A stretch of 64,000 nt of DNA from Clostridia bacterium (GTDB lineage Bacteria > Bacillota > Clostridia > Oscillospirales > CAG-382): assembly GCA_017396825.1 (NCBI GenBank), contig JAFQKR010000001.1:1-64000 (forward strand), written 5' to 3'. How positions within the stretch are numbered: position 1 is the first letter of the stretch; every line of letters starts with the position of its first letter. Below, one piece after another: positions 1 through 8,622 of the stretch. A model generated the notes under the pieces. That model worked only from the letters and a program-made list of their open reading frames with translations, was not told the origin of the DNA and searched no databases. Position numbers and translations under genes: made by a program.

Positions 1-1
1 C

Positions 2-2518
2 GAACCTCTTTATCTTGACGTTGTTACCGCTTGTGCTACCATGGGCGTTAACGTTAAGATCATAGGCGGTCGTTACGGTCTCGGCTCCAAGGATACACCT
101 CCTTCCTCCATTTTCGCTGTATATGACGAGCTTGATAAGGATGAGCCCAAGAATGGCTTTACCCTTGGTATAGTTGATGACGTTACCGGCCTTTCTCTTG
201 AAGAAAAGCCCGCTCCCGATACCAGCGCAGAGGGCACCATCTCCTGCAAGTTCTGGGGTCTCGGCGGTGACGGTACCGTTGGTGCTAACAAGAACTCCAT
301 CAAGATCATTGGTGACCACACCGATAAGTTCATTCAGGCATACTTCCAGTATGACTCCAAGAAGACCAGCGGTCTTACTATATCTCACCTTCGTTTCGGT
401 GATAAGCCCATCAAGTCTCCTTATTACATAAATAAGGCAAACTTCGTTGCTTGTCACAATAACGCATATCTCACTCAGTACGACATCGTTCAAGATGTTG
501 TTCCCGGCGGAACCTTCCTTTTGGACTGCGCTTGGACTATGGAAGAACTTGATGCAAAGCTTCCTTCTGCAGTTAAGCAGTACATTGCAAAGAACAACAT
601 CAACTTCTATATAATCGACGGTACCGGTATTGCTATTAATAGAATAGGCAATGCAAAGGTTAAGAATACCGTTCTTCAGTCTGCTTTCTTCTCTCTCGCA
701 GGCATTCTTCCTAAGGATGAAGCAATTGAGTACATGAAGAAGATGGCATACAAGTCTTATATTAAGAAGGGTCAGGCTATCGTTGACCTTAACTACAACG
801 CTATCGAAGCAGGTAGTGACGCTTACGTTAAGGTGGATGTTCCCGCTGCATGGGCAACCTGCGCTGATGATGCACCTAAGGCTGCAGCTACCGGCAAAAG
901 AGAAGATCTCGTTGCATTTGTTAACGATATCGTTAAGCCCGTTGGCGCTATGAGAGGCGACTCTCTCCCTGTTTCCGCATTCCTTAAGCATGCAGACGGT
1001 ACCTTCCCTCAGGGCTCTTCCGCTTACGAGAAGAGAGGCGTTGCTGTTTCCGTACCTGTATGGAACAACGACAAGTGTATCCAGTGTAACATGTGTTCCT
1101 TCGTATGTCCTCACGCTGCTATCCGTCCTTTTGCTCTTACCGCAGACGAAGCGGCCAAGGCTCCCGCAAGCACCAAGTTTACTGCAAAGCCCGTTGTTAA
1201 GACTGATTATAAGTTCACTATGGCAATCTCTCCCCTTGACTGTATGGGTTGTACCCTCTGCGTTAAGGCTTGTAAGGTTGGCGCTCTTGAGATGACCTCC
1301 AGAGTATCTCAGCTTGATCAGCAGGAAGCATTTGATTACGCAGTAGCTAACGTTTCCGAAAAGACCGAGCTTATCAACAACACCGTTAAGGGCAGTCAGT
1401 TTAAGCAGCCCCTCCTTGAGTTCTCCGGCTCTTGTGCAGGTTGTGCTGAAACATCTTACGCACGTCTTATCACCCAGCTTTTCGGTGAAAGAATGTATAT
1501 CTCCAACGCTACCGGCTGTTCTTCCATTTGGGGCGGTTCTGCACCTGCAACTCCTTACACCGTTAATAAGGAAAGCGGTTGCGGTCCTGCATGGGCTAAC
1601 TCCCTCTTTGAAGATAACGCTGAACACGGTCTCGGTATGGCTATCGGCCAAAAGACTCTCCGTGCAAGACTTATCGGCTACGTTAAGGAACTCGGCGAAA
1701 AAATCGAAGATGCAGACAAGAAGGCAATCGTTGATGAATACCTTGCAACCGTTGACGACGGTAAGGCTAATACTGCAGCAACTAAGGCTCTCGTAGCTAT
1801 GCTCGAGGCTTGTGATTGTGATTGCGAACTCAAGAATAAGATTCTTGCAGGCAAGGATTACCTCTCTAAGAAGTCCGTTTGGATCTTTGGCGGTGACGGT
1901 TGGGCATACGATATCGGCTTTGGCGGCCTTGATCACGTAATTGCTTCCGGCGAAGACGTAAATATCATGGTATTTGATACCGAAGTTTACTCCAACACCG
2001 GCGGTCAGGCTTCTAAGGCTTCCAACGTTGGTCAGGTTGCACAGTTCGCAGCAGCAGGTAAGGCTATCGGCAAGAAGGATCTTGCAGCTATCGCTATGTC
2101 CTACGGCTACGTTTACGTTGCACAGATCGCTATGGGTGCTGATATGAACCAGACTCTCAAGGCTATTACTGAGGCTGAAGCATATCCCGGACCTTCTCTC
2201 ATCATCGGCTACGCTCCTTGCGAAATGCACGGCATCCAGGGCGGCGGCATGCAGAACTCTCAGCAGGAAATGAAGAAGGCTGTTGACGCAGGCTATTGGC
2301 ACACCTTCCGTTACGATCCTCGTCGTACCGCTGAAGGCGCTAATCCCTTCGTTCTCGACTCTAAGGAGCCCACTATGAGCTATCAGGACTTCATCAAGAA
2401 CGAAAACCGTTACAACACTCTTACCAGAGCGTTCCCTGAAAGAGCAGCAGTTCTCTTCGCTCAGGCAGAAGAAAACGCAAAAGCTAAGTACGCTAAGCTT
2501 AAGAAGTTGGCTGAATAA
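2..2518 (+). CDS. nifJ: Pyruvate:ferredoxin (flavodoxin) oxidoreductase, C-terminal part; 5' end outside window
   Basis: Oxidises pyruvate to acetyl-CoA and CO2 and passes electrons to ferredoxin or flavodoxin; a cytosolic hub of anaerobic metabolism. The frame is open from base 2, ahead of the first ATG at 41, and already reads as PFOR, so the gene starts before the window. About 839 codons are present of a protein usually near 1,170 residues. Two 4Fe-4S ferredoxin motifs are visible (CIQCNMC near codon 358, CMGCTLC near codon 413), then cysteines SCAGC near codon 477 for the third cluster. The thiamine diphosphate domain follows, with GGDGWAYDIGFGG near codon 629 and YSNTGGQASKAS. A GC-rich hairpin follows the stop. 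The family assignment is secure. Confidence 0.97.
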   Translation, partial: EPLYLDVVTACATMGVNVKIIGGRYGLGSKDTPPSSIFAVYDELDKDEPKNGFTLGIVDDVTGLSLEEKPAPDTSAEGTISCKFWGLGGDGTVGANKNSIKIIGDHTDKFIQAYFQYDSKKTSGLTISHLRFGDKPIKSPYYINKANFVACHNNAYLTQYDIVQDVVPGGTFLLDCAWTMEELDAKLPSAVKQYIAKNNINFYIIDGTGIAINRIGNAKVKNTVLQSAFFSLAGILPKDEAIEYMKKMAYKSYIKKGQAIVDLNYNAIEAGSDAYVKVDVPAAWATCADDAPKAAATGKREDLVAFVNDIVKPVGAMRGDSLPVSAFLKHADGTFPQGSSAYEKRGVAVSVPVWNNDKCIQCNMCSFVCPHAAIRPFALTADEAAKAPASTKFTAKPVVKTDYKFTMAISPLDCMGCTLCVKACKVGALEMTSRVSQLDQQEAFDYAVANVSEKTELINNTVKGSQFKQPLLEFSGSCAGCAETSYARLITQLFGERMYISNATGCSSIWGGSAPATPYTVNKESGCGPAWANSLFEDNAEHGLGMAIGQKTLRARLIGYVKELGEKIEDADKKAIVDEYLATVDDGKANTAATKALVAMLEACDCDCELKNKILAGKDYLSKKSVWIFGGDGWAYDIGFGGLDHVIASGEDVNIMVFDTEVYSNTGGQASKASNVGQVAQFAAAGKAIGKKDLAAIAMSYGYVYVAQIAMGADMNQTLKAITEAEAYPGPSLIIGYAPCEMHGIQGGGMQNSQQEMKKAVDAGYWHTFRYDPRRTAEGANPFVLDSKEPTMSYQDFIKNENRYNTLTRAFPERAAVLFAQAEENAKAKYAKLKKLAE

Positions 2519-2536
2519 TTTAACAGCCCAGTATTT

Positions 2537-2566
2537 GGGGCGGGCTTTGATGCCCGCCCCCTTGTA
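2537..2566 (+). terminator. Hairpin terminator after nifJ
   Basis: A nine-base-pair GC-rich stem (GGGGCGGGC at 2537-2545, loop 2546-2551, GCCCGCCCC at 2552-2560) lies 18 bases after the nifJ stop. The tail CTTGT is poor in T, so it may be leaky and allow some readthrough into the carboxypeptidase gene. Confidence 0.6.
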
Positions 2567-2591
2567 ATATAATATTCAGGAGGGTTTTTGA

Positions 2592-3599
2592 ATGCATAAT
2601 AAAAACAAAATGTATGAGTTTGAAAAGATAGCTATCATAGCGGTTATCGTTATGTTTGCGCTTATTATTGGGCTTGTGCTTTTTGCTACCAAAGACAGCG
2701 GGAGGCCCTCTACTGATGCGCCTTCTGTGGGGCAACTTGACGGCTCGGAAGAAGGCTCGGGCGATGGAAACGGCTTGCTTTCGGGGGTGCCGTCTGTAGC
2801 ACCGGAAAAAGAAATAGAGTTTGTTTCCGTTGATGTCGATAACACTAAACTTAATGACGGAGCACTTATTCTTGTTAATCAGGACCATAAGTATACAGCA
2901 GATATAAGTTCTTCTCTCGAAAATTTGTACAGCTATAACCAAAAGGAAGGGAACACCACCGATTGGTATGGGCTTGTTAATGTTAAGCAATCCTTGAAAA
3001 AAGAGGTGCTTGATGCGCTTAATGATATGTACCGTGATTTCTATGCGGCATTGGAATCAACCGACGTAACCATAACAAAGACCTTTGTTGATTCTGAAAC
3101 CCAACAGCAAGAGTACGAATCTATTTACGAAAGTGCGGATGTGGGAAAAAAGCCATATTTGCAGGCCGGCGGTTGTAGTGAGCATCAAACAGGTCTGGCT
3201 TTCAACTTAAGGGCTCCCGATGCGTCTCTCAGTTGGTTTAAGGATAACTGTTGGAAGTATGGTTTTGTTGCTAGATACCCTGAAGGTAAGGAAACCGTTA
3301 CATATGTTAAGGATGAGCCTAATCATTTCAGATACGTTGGTGTACCTCACGCGCTGTATATGAAATTAAATAAATTAGTCATGGAGGAATATCTCGGTCT
3401 CCTTGAGACTAAGACTTCGACCTCTCGTTTAAAGCTTGACGTTGGTACGGCTGATAAGTATGAAACCTACGCATGCAAGGCGGAAAACGGGGCTACTACT
3501 AAAATTATGGTACCCGCTGAAAACTCTGGTTGGAGTTATATGATCTCAGGTACGAATAACGGATATTTTGTTGTGACTATCTATCAACTTCAAGGTTAA
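2592..3599 (+). CDS. VanY-like D-alanyl-D-alanine carboxypeptidase family protein (peptidase M15B), membrane anchored
   Basis: Probably a cell-wall D,D-carboxypeptidase acting on peptidoglycan stem peptides outside the membrane. The start has an AGGAGGG ribosome site 8 bases upstream. Residues 12-33 form one membrane anchor, followed by a Ser/Gly/Glu-rich linker to about residue 75. The M15B core has S-E-H-Q-T-G-L-A-F-N near residues 195-204 and D-E-P-N-H-F-R-Y-V-G near 239-248. The family motif is SxHxxGxAxD, in which the Asp binds zinc; here that Asp is Asn (codon 3204-3206), and the usual W of EPWH is N. The zinc histidines and the catalytic Glu remain. It could therefore be weakly active or a non-catalytic binder. 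A strong terminator follows. Confidence 0.8.
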   Translation: MHNKNKMYEFEKIAIIAVIVMFALIIGLVLFATKDSGRPSTDAPSVGQLDGSEEGSGDGNGLLSGVPSVAPEKEIEFVSVDVDNTKLNDGALILVNQDHKYTADISSSLENLYSYNQKEGNTTDWYGLVNVKQSLKKEVLDALNDMYRDFYAALESTDVTITKTFVDSETQQQEYESIYESADVGKKPYLQAGGCSEHQTGLAFNLRAPDASLSWFKDNCWKYGFVARYPEGKETVTYVKDEPNHFRYVGVPHALYMKLNKLVMEEYLGLLETKTSTSRLKLDVGTADKYETYACKAENGATTKIMVPAENSGWSYMISGTNNGYFVVTIYQLQG

Positions 3600-3610
3600 A
3601 TAAACCCTTA

Positions 3611-3648
3611 AAAACGCTTCTGCTTTTGAAGCGTTTTTTTGTTTTTTT
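3611..3648 (+). terminator. Rho-independent terminator after the VanY-like gene
   Basis: A ten-base-pair stem (AAAACGCTTC at 3611-3620, GAAGCGTTTT at 3628-3637) with a seven-base loop runs into a T-rich tail. Canonical form. Confidence 0.92.
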
Positions 3649-4122
3649 GATAGGGAAGTGTACCGCTCCAGTACTCTACTTACTATATACACAAAATTGC
3701 GAAATAACGTACAGTTGTAACAAAACCATTCAATAAAGCGCGCACCTCGTGCCCGAACAAGTGTTTTGTGATGTTTTTATACCGTGTAGAATTTTTACCT
3801 TGCAATTTGTGGTTTATGCACAACAAAAAACACCCTTTCTTGTCGAATTCCTCAATCAAAAGGTGTTAAATGTTATGCATTTTAAATATTAATTAATTTT
3901 TAGCCATTTTAATCAATTATTGCTGTTGGCGAAATATTATGCTTAATAGCCTTGTTTTCTGTGATTGGAGGCACAATAATGCAATTTATATAAATTGCGT
4001 TATTCCGATTTTGAATTTGTAATTTTATTATGGCAAAATCACTATAAGGACTTGTGTGTGCATATGAACTTTTTTAACCTATTATATATATATAAGAGAA
4101 CTCTACATGTTGTATGGAGCCC
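3649..4122. other. Gene-free AT-rich region upstream of the sugar-uptake operon
   Basis: No convincing coding sequence lies here. It holds a near-perfect palindrome at 3976-4003 (listed separately). It also holds a weak inverted repeat, AACACCCTTT (3828-3837) and AAAAGGTGTT (about 3858-3867), which on the minus strand would form a stem followed by T residues. A minus-strand frame of about 55 codons in this stretch has no ribosome site and no recognisable motif. I read the region as a regulatory and spacer segment, possibly with decayed sequence. Confidence 0.5.
3976..4003. promoter_or_regulatory. Near-perfect 28-bp palindrome, possible operator
   Basis: The centre GCAATTTATATAAATTGC (3981-3998) is a perfect 18-bp palindrome. 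Five more bases on each side pair with one mismatch. It lies about 120 bases upstream of the operon's -35 box. A dimeric regulator could bind it, but the position is far upstream and no regulator gene is adjacent. Confidence 0.35.
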
Positions 4123-4151
4123 TTGACAAATTTCCTTAAGCATGTTATTAT
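4123..4151 (+). promoter_or_regulatory. Sigma-A-type promoter for the sugar-uptake operon
   Basis: TTGACA (4123-4128), a 17-base spacer and TATTAT (4146-4151). This predicts a start near 4158 and a leader of about 65 bases before the first gene. Confidence 0.8.
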
Positions 4152-4222
4152 CAACTGTATATTTTTATAGCAATACGCTCTAAAACTATGCATTGCAAGA
4201 ACTTTTTCAGGAGGAATGTTGA

Positions 4223-7200
4223 ATGGCGCAAGTTTATTCAAAGCCCAAAAGAGCATTTGTGTTGTTTCTCGTAGCCGTTATGCTGTTTACCGGCTTCGGG
4301 GCAATGGGCACAACTGCTTCCGCTGAGTCTAACAAGACAACAGAACTGCCGGATTCCATGATCAGAACAGACCTTACGGACATGAAGACCGAGGCTTCTT
4401 CTATCACTTATGCGGAATATCTGGCTCTTTACGCTGGTGTAAAGGATGCTACTAAGGATCAGTACATCGTTGATTTGCACAAAAATGTTAACACTGATGA
4501 GACTACTGCTTTCTATCAGGAAGTTGCCAGCTTCGGTACCGGTGACGCAAAGATGGAAAACGTTCTTGTTTCCAGTGATGACGGTGCTATCACCTTTGAT
4601 ATTGATGTAAAAGTAACAGCGTTTTACACTATTGAAATTACCTATAACACAGGTAGCCTTTATATTTACCGTTGCGGTGACGGCAAAGACGAGGGCTGCG
4701 GTCATATCGTTATAGAGGACCATGAAACTCTGCCCATCGAAAACGCTGTTTGCGATAAGTGCGGCAAGAAGATGTCTGTAACCTTCTCAAAGAACTCTGC
4801 AATAGAGCGTAAGGTTCGTATCGATGGTACTATTCCTTATAAGGAAGCTCGTTCCGTTGAACTTCAGCGTACTTGGGAAGATGTTTACATACTCAGAGAC
4901 GAGGAAGGCGAAAAGATAGGTACCTTGCCCTCTACCTCTAAAGATTATTATGATAAGGTAAATAACGACAATCGCTTCTTTGTTACCGATACTAACGGTA
5001 ACGAGAAGAAGCCCGAAAAGTATATGTTCTCCGAGTGGGCAACCTCTATGCTTTACGACTCTACCGGTTATGCTTCCGAGCCTCTCAAGTTCTATCTTGA
5101 AGCCGGTAAGCACACCATCTCTTTTGACGCGATAAGAGAGCCTGTTGTTATTTCTTCCATAAGCCTTAAGTCTTATGAGGCTCCCATTTCTTACGAAGAG
5201 TATTTGGCTAAGTATAATGAAGCAGGCGCTAAGGATGTTCCCGCAGGCACCGAATTTACCGTGCAGGGCGAATATGCTTACAAGACCTCTGCTAAGACTA
5301 TTTATCAGACCAGCGACAGAGCATCTTATTACTCTGTTCCTCAGGACGTGTCCAAGACCATACTTAACGAGATTGGCGGCGACAAGTGGCAGTACGTTGG
5401 TCAGTGGATAGAATGGAAGGTAACCGCTCCTGCTACGGGTTATTACAAGATCGTTCCCCGTACCATTCAGGATTTCTATTCCGGCGTTTACGTTTCCAGA
5501 AAGCTTTATATTGACGGCGAAACTCCTTTCGCTGAAGCATCTCAGCTTCGCTTCAACTATACCGACAGTTGGCAGACGAAGACTCTTACCGACGGTAATA
5601 CCGAATTCAAGTTCTACCTTACCGAAGGTGAGCACACAATAAGGATGGAAGTTGTTCTTGGTCAAATGGCTGATATACTCAGCAATGTTGAAACTTCCCT
5701 TAACAACATTAACTCCTATTACAGAAAAATACTTATGATTACCGGTCCTGACCCTGATGAATACAGAGACTATGGCTTTGAACGTTCTCTCCCTGATGTT
5801 ATCAGAGGTCTTAGAAAAGAAGCAAAGAACCTTACCGATATATCTAACAGTCTTTCTGAGATTATCGGTTACAAGGGCGAACACTCCGTAACACTTGATA
5901 AGGTTGCTTATACGGTAGGTCAGATGGGTGACTATCCCTCCAAGATCGCTTCTCTTATGGACGACCTTAAGACCCAGAGCGGTTCTCTCGGTACTTGGCT
6001 TACCCAAACTCAGAATCAGCCCCTTAATATTGACTATATTAAGTTTATGGCTCCCGAGTCTAAGAACCCCGAGGCTGAAGCAGGCTTCTTTAAGGAATTC
6101 TGGAACGAAATCCTTAAGTTTATAATGTCCTTCTTCACCGACTATAACTCTATAAGCAGTACTTCCAAGAAGAACGCTGCTGCTAACGCTGACCAGGCAC
6201 ACACTATCGAGGTATGGGTTACCACCGGCCGTGACCAGGCTTCCATACTCAGAAACCTTGTTGACGATAGCTTTGCTGCTCAGTATCCCGGCATTAACGT
6301 AAAGGTTAAGTTGGTTGCTGCTGGTACGCTCTTGCCCTCTACTTTGGCAGGTACCGGCCCTGACGTATCTCTTGGTAATGCACAGACCGAAGCAATCAAC
6401 TATGCTATCCGTTCTGCTGTTATGGCACTCAACGTTAAGACTGATGAAAACGGCAACTACGTTACCGACAACGGCTTTGACTTTGTAAATCTTGACAGAT
6501 ATGCAGATGATCCCGTGTTCAGCCAGTATCGTGATGCCAACGGTGAATGGACGGTTGATAATTTTGATGAAGTAAAGATGCGTTTTGCTGATCAAGCTAT
6601 GGTTCCCCTTACTCTTTACGGTGAAACCTATGGTATCCCCGAAAACATGTCTTTCTACATGATGTTCTACCGCAAGGACATCCTTGCAGAACTTGATCTT
6701 GCCGTTCCAAACACTTGGGATGACTTCTATGACATGATCTACACCCTTCAGTCCAACAATCTGGAGATAGGCTTCCCCTCCGGTGTTACCGGCTCCACAA
6801 TTTGGATGTATCAGCAGGGTGAAACCATGTACGACATGGGTAACTATGACGCATATATGGACAAATACGGCGATAAGCTTATTGCTGACGGAAACGTATA
6901 CTACGACGACGAAGGCAACCTTATCCCTAAGACCGATGGTATGACCATTAATCTTGACAGCGATATCGCACTCGCTTGCTTTAAGGATGTTTGTCAGCTT
7001 TACACCATGTTCGATTTCCCTGTAACCTACGACTTTGCAAACCGTTTCCGTTCCGGCGAAATGCCTATTGCAATCGCAGATTACACAGCATACAACCAGC
7101 TTATCGTATTTGCTCCCGAAATCAATGGTATGTGGGAGTTCACACCTCTTCCCGGTACTGCTGATGTTAACGGTTACATAAACAATACCTCTGTTGGTAC

Positions 7201-7630
7201 CGTAACTTCTATGATGATGATGCGTTCCGTTGAAGATAGAGGCAACGAATTTGCTGCATACGTATTTATGCAGTGGTGGTCCAACTCCGATTCTCAGAGT
7301 AGCTACGGTAATGAAATGGAAGCTCTCCTCGGTCCCTCCGCTAAGCAGAATACGGCAAATATCGAGGCTCTCTATTCCATGCCTTGGTCAAAGAGCGAGC
7401 ACGACCAGTTGGCAGCTCAGTTCAAGAACGTTACCATTACTCCCGAGTTCCCCGGCGGTTACATAATCGCGCGTTATACTCAGTTCGCTTTCTTGGGCGT
7501 TTACAATAACGACGACGAACCCGTTGAAAAGCTTCTGTCTTACATTACTACTATTAACGACGAGCTTTCCAGAAAGAGAGAAGAGTTTGGTCTTCCTATT
7601 GCGGAAGAATACAAATTGGACGACAAATAA
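4223..7630 (+). CDS. Very large extracellular substrate-binding protein of a carbohydrate ABC transporter, with duplicated N-terminal beta modules
   Basis: Likely captures an oligosaccharide for the permeases encoded downstream. A good ribosome site (AGGAGGA) precedes ATG 4223. Residues 1-34 form a secretion signal ending TASA-ES, without a lipobox cysteine, unlike most Gram-positive binding proteins. Two related modules follow (about 57-310 and 315-480), each starting with a Y-x-E-Y-L motif and ending in a G-K/E-H-T-I strand; these look like carbohydrate-binding beta sandwiches. Cys151, 159, 177 and 180 in the first could bind metal. A helical linker (480-640) leads to a family 1 solute-binding domain from about residue 657 to the end. 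At 1,135 residues it is more than twice the usual length. The C-terminal assignment is firm; the role of the N-terminal half is inferred. Confidence 0.85.
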   Translation: MAQVYSKPKRAFVLFLVAVMLFTGFGAMGTTASAESNKTTELPDSMIRTDLTDMKTEASSITYAEYLALYAGVKDATKDQYIVDLHKNVNTDETTAFYQEVASFGTGDAKMENVLVSSDDGAITFDIDVKVTAFYTIEITYNTGSLYIYRCGDGKDEGCGHIVIEDHETLPIENAVCDKCGKKMSVTFSKNSAIERKVRIDGTIPYKEARSVELQRTWEDVYILRDEEGEKIGTLPSTSKDYYDKVNNDNRFFVTDTNGNEKKPEKYMFSEWATSMLYDSTGYASEPLKFYLEAGKHTISFDAIREPVVISSISLKSYEAPISYEEYLAKYNEAGAKDVPAGTEFTVQGEYAYKTSAKTIYQTSDRASYYSVPQDVSKTILNEIGGDKWQYVGQWIEWKVTAPATGYYKIVPRTIQDFYSGVYVSRKLYIDGETPFAEASQLRFNYTDSWQTKTLTDGNTEFKFYLTEGEHTIRMEVVLGQMADILSNVETSLNNINSYYRKILMITGPDPDEYRDYGFERSLPDVIRGLRKEAKNLTDISNSLSEIIGYKGEHSVTLDKVAYTVGQMGDYPSKIASLMDDLKTQSGSLGTWLTQTQNQPLNIDYIKFMAPESKNPEAEAGFFKEFWNEILKFIMSFFTDYNSISSTSKKNAAANADQAHTIEVWVTTGRDQASILRNLVDDSFAAQYPGINVKVKLVAAGTLLPSTLAGTGPDVSLGNAQTEAINYAIRSAVMALNVKTDENGNYVTDNGFDFVNLDRYADDPVFSQYRDANGEWTVDNFDEVKMRFADQAMVPLTLYGETYGIPENMSFYMMFYRKDILAELDLAVPNTWDDFYDMIYTLQSNNLEIGFPSGVTGSTIWMYQQGETMYDMGNYDAYMDKYGDKLIADGNVYYDDEGNLIPKTDGMTINLDSDIALACFKDVCQLYTMFDFPVTYDFANRFRSGEMPIAIADYTAYNQLIVFAPEINGMWEFTPLPGTADVNGYINNTSVGTVTSMMMMRSVEDRGNEFAAYVFMQWWSNSDSQSSYGNEMEALLGPSAKQNTANIEALYSMPWSKSEHDQLAAQFKNVTITPEFPGGYIIARYTQFAFLGVYNNDDEPVEKLLSYITTINDELSRKREEFGLPIAEEYKLDDK

Positions 7631-7668
7631 CGTAAATACTTTTCATTAATAATTCAAGGAGAGATAAT

Positions 7669-8619
7669 ATGGAACAAAAAACCACTGCTTCCAATCAGCC
7701 CGAGCTGAGGAAAGAAAAATCTAAACTTCAGTGGACTTGGATAGAAATGAAAAAGTATAAGGTAGCGTATGCTATGATAGCACCGTTTTTCCTTCTGTTC
7801 TTTGTCTTCACTGTTGTACCTGTTCTTCTTTCGGTTGTACTCAGTTTTACAACCTTTAACCTTTTGGAATTCCCCGATTTTGTTTTCTTTGATAACTACA
7901 TAAGATTGTTCCTTTCGGACGATATCTTCCTTTTATCATTGAAAAACACCTTTATATTCGCTTGTATAACAGGCCCCGTTTCTTACCTGCTGTCCTTGTT
8001 TATAGCATGGTTTATTAACGAGCTTAAGCCTAAACTCAGAGCGTTTGTAACCCTTATATTCTACGCACCTTCCATAGCTGGTAACGTTTACCTTATATGG
8101 ACCCTCTTGTTCTCCGGCGACCAGTACGGTCTTGTTAACTCTTGGCTTATGAGACTTGGTTTTATCAACTCTCCCGTACTTTGGTTCCAGGATACAGATT
8201 ACATTTTCCCTCTGGTTATAGTAGTAGCATTGTGGACCAGCTTGGGTACTTCCTTCCTTACCTTCATCGCAGGCTTCCAGGTTGTTGACAAGTCTCTGTA
8301 TGAAGCAGGTGCGGTTGACGGTATTAAGAACCGTTGGCAGGAACTTTGGTACATCACATTGCCCACCATGAAGCCTCAGCTCATGCTCGGTGCAATTCTT
8401 GCGATAACCAACTCCTTCGGTTTTGGTGCGGTTATTACCGCGTTGGTTGGTTTCCCCAGCCCCGACTACTGCGTTCACACTATAATGCACCATCTGCAGG
8501 ACTACGGCGGATCCCGTTTTGAAATGGGCTATGCTTCCGCAATAGCAACCCTCTTGTTCTTAATGATGGTAGGCGCAAACGCCGGTGTTACCAAGATGCT
8601 TAGAAAGGTAGGTACCTGA
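7669..8619 (+). CDS. Carbohydrate ABC transporter permease, MalF type (first pair)
   Basis: Inner-membrane channel subunit of a sugar importer; pairs with the MalG-type permease that follows. AAGGAGAG precedes ATG 7669. It has 316 residues, a short basic N-terminus and six predicted membrane helices. The EAA loop that contacts the ATPase reads E-A-G-A-V-D-G, with the P-T-M-K-P motif after it, near residues 210-235. It lies 38 bases after the binding-protein gene in the same operon. No ATPase gene is present in the cluster, so a shared MsmX-type ATPase encoded elsewhere is likely (inference from related Firmicutes systems). Confidence 0.92.
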   Translation: MEQKTTASNQPELRKEKSKLQWTWIEMKKYKVAYAMIAPFFLLFFVFTVVPVLLSVVLSFTTFNLLEFPDFVFFDNYIRLFLSDDIFLLSLKNTFIFACITGPVSYLLSLFIAWFINELKPKLRAFVTLIFYAPSIAGNVYLIWTLLFSGDQYGLVNSWLMRLGFINSPVLWFQDTDYIFPLVIVVALWTSLGTSFLTFIAGFQVVDKSLYEAGAVDGIKNRWQELWYITLPTMKPQLMLGAILAITNSFGFGAVITALVGFPSPDYCVHTIMHHLQDYGGSRFEMGYASAIATLLFLMMVGANAGVTKMLRKVGT

Positions 8620-8622
8620 TAA

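Noticed and set aside
3700..3875. Minus-strand frame of about 55 codons (start TTG) in the gap before the sugar operon
   Set aside because: No ribosome site, no family resemblance, and the start overlaps a T-rich hairpin; not supported as a gene.
3971..3993. GGAGG followed by ATG and a four-codon frame in the same gap
   Set aside because: Too short to mean anything, and its codons are part of the palindrome.
4787..6595. Long minus-strand open frame (602 codons) opposite the binding-protein gene
   Set aside because: It mirrors a real gene with clear domains, has no ribosome site and encodes no recognisable motif. It results from the codon usage of the plus strand.
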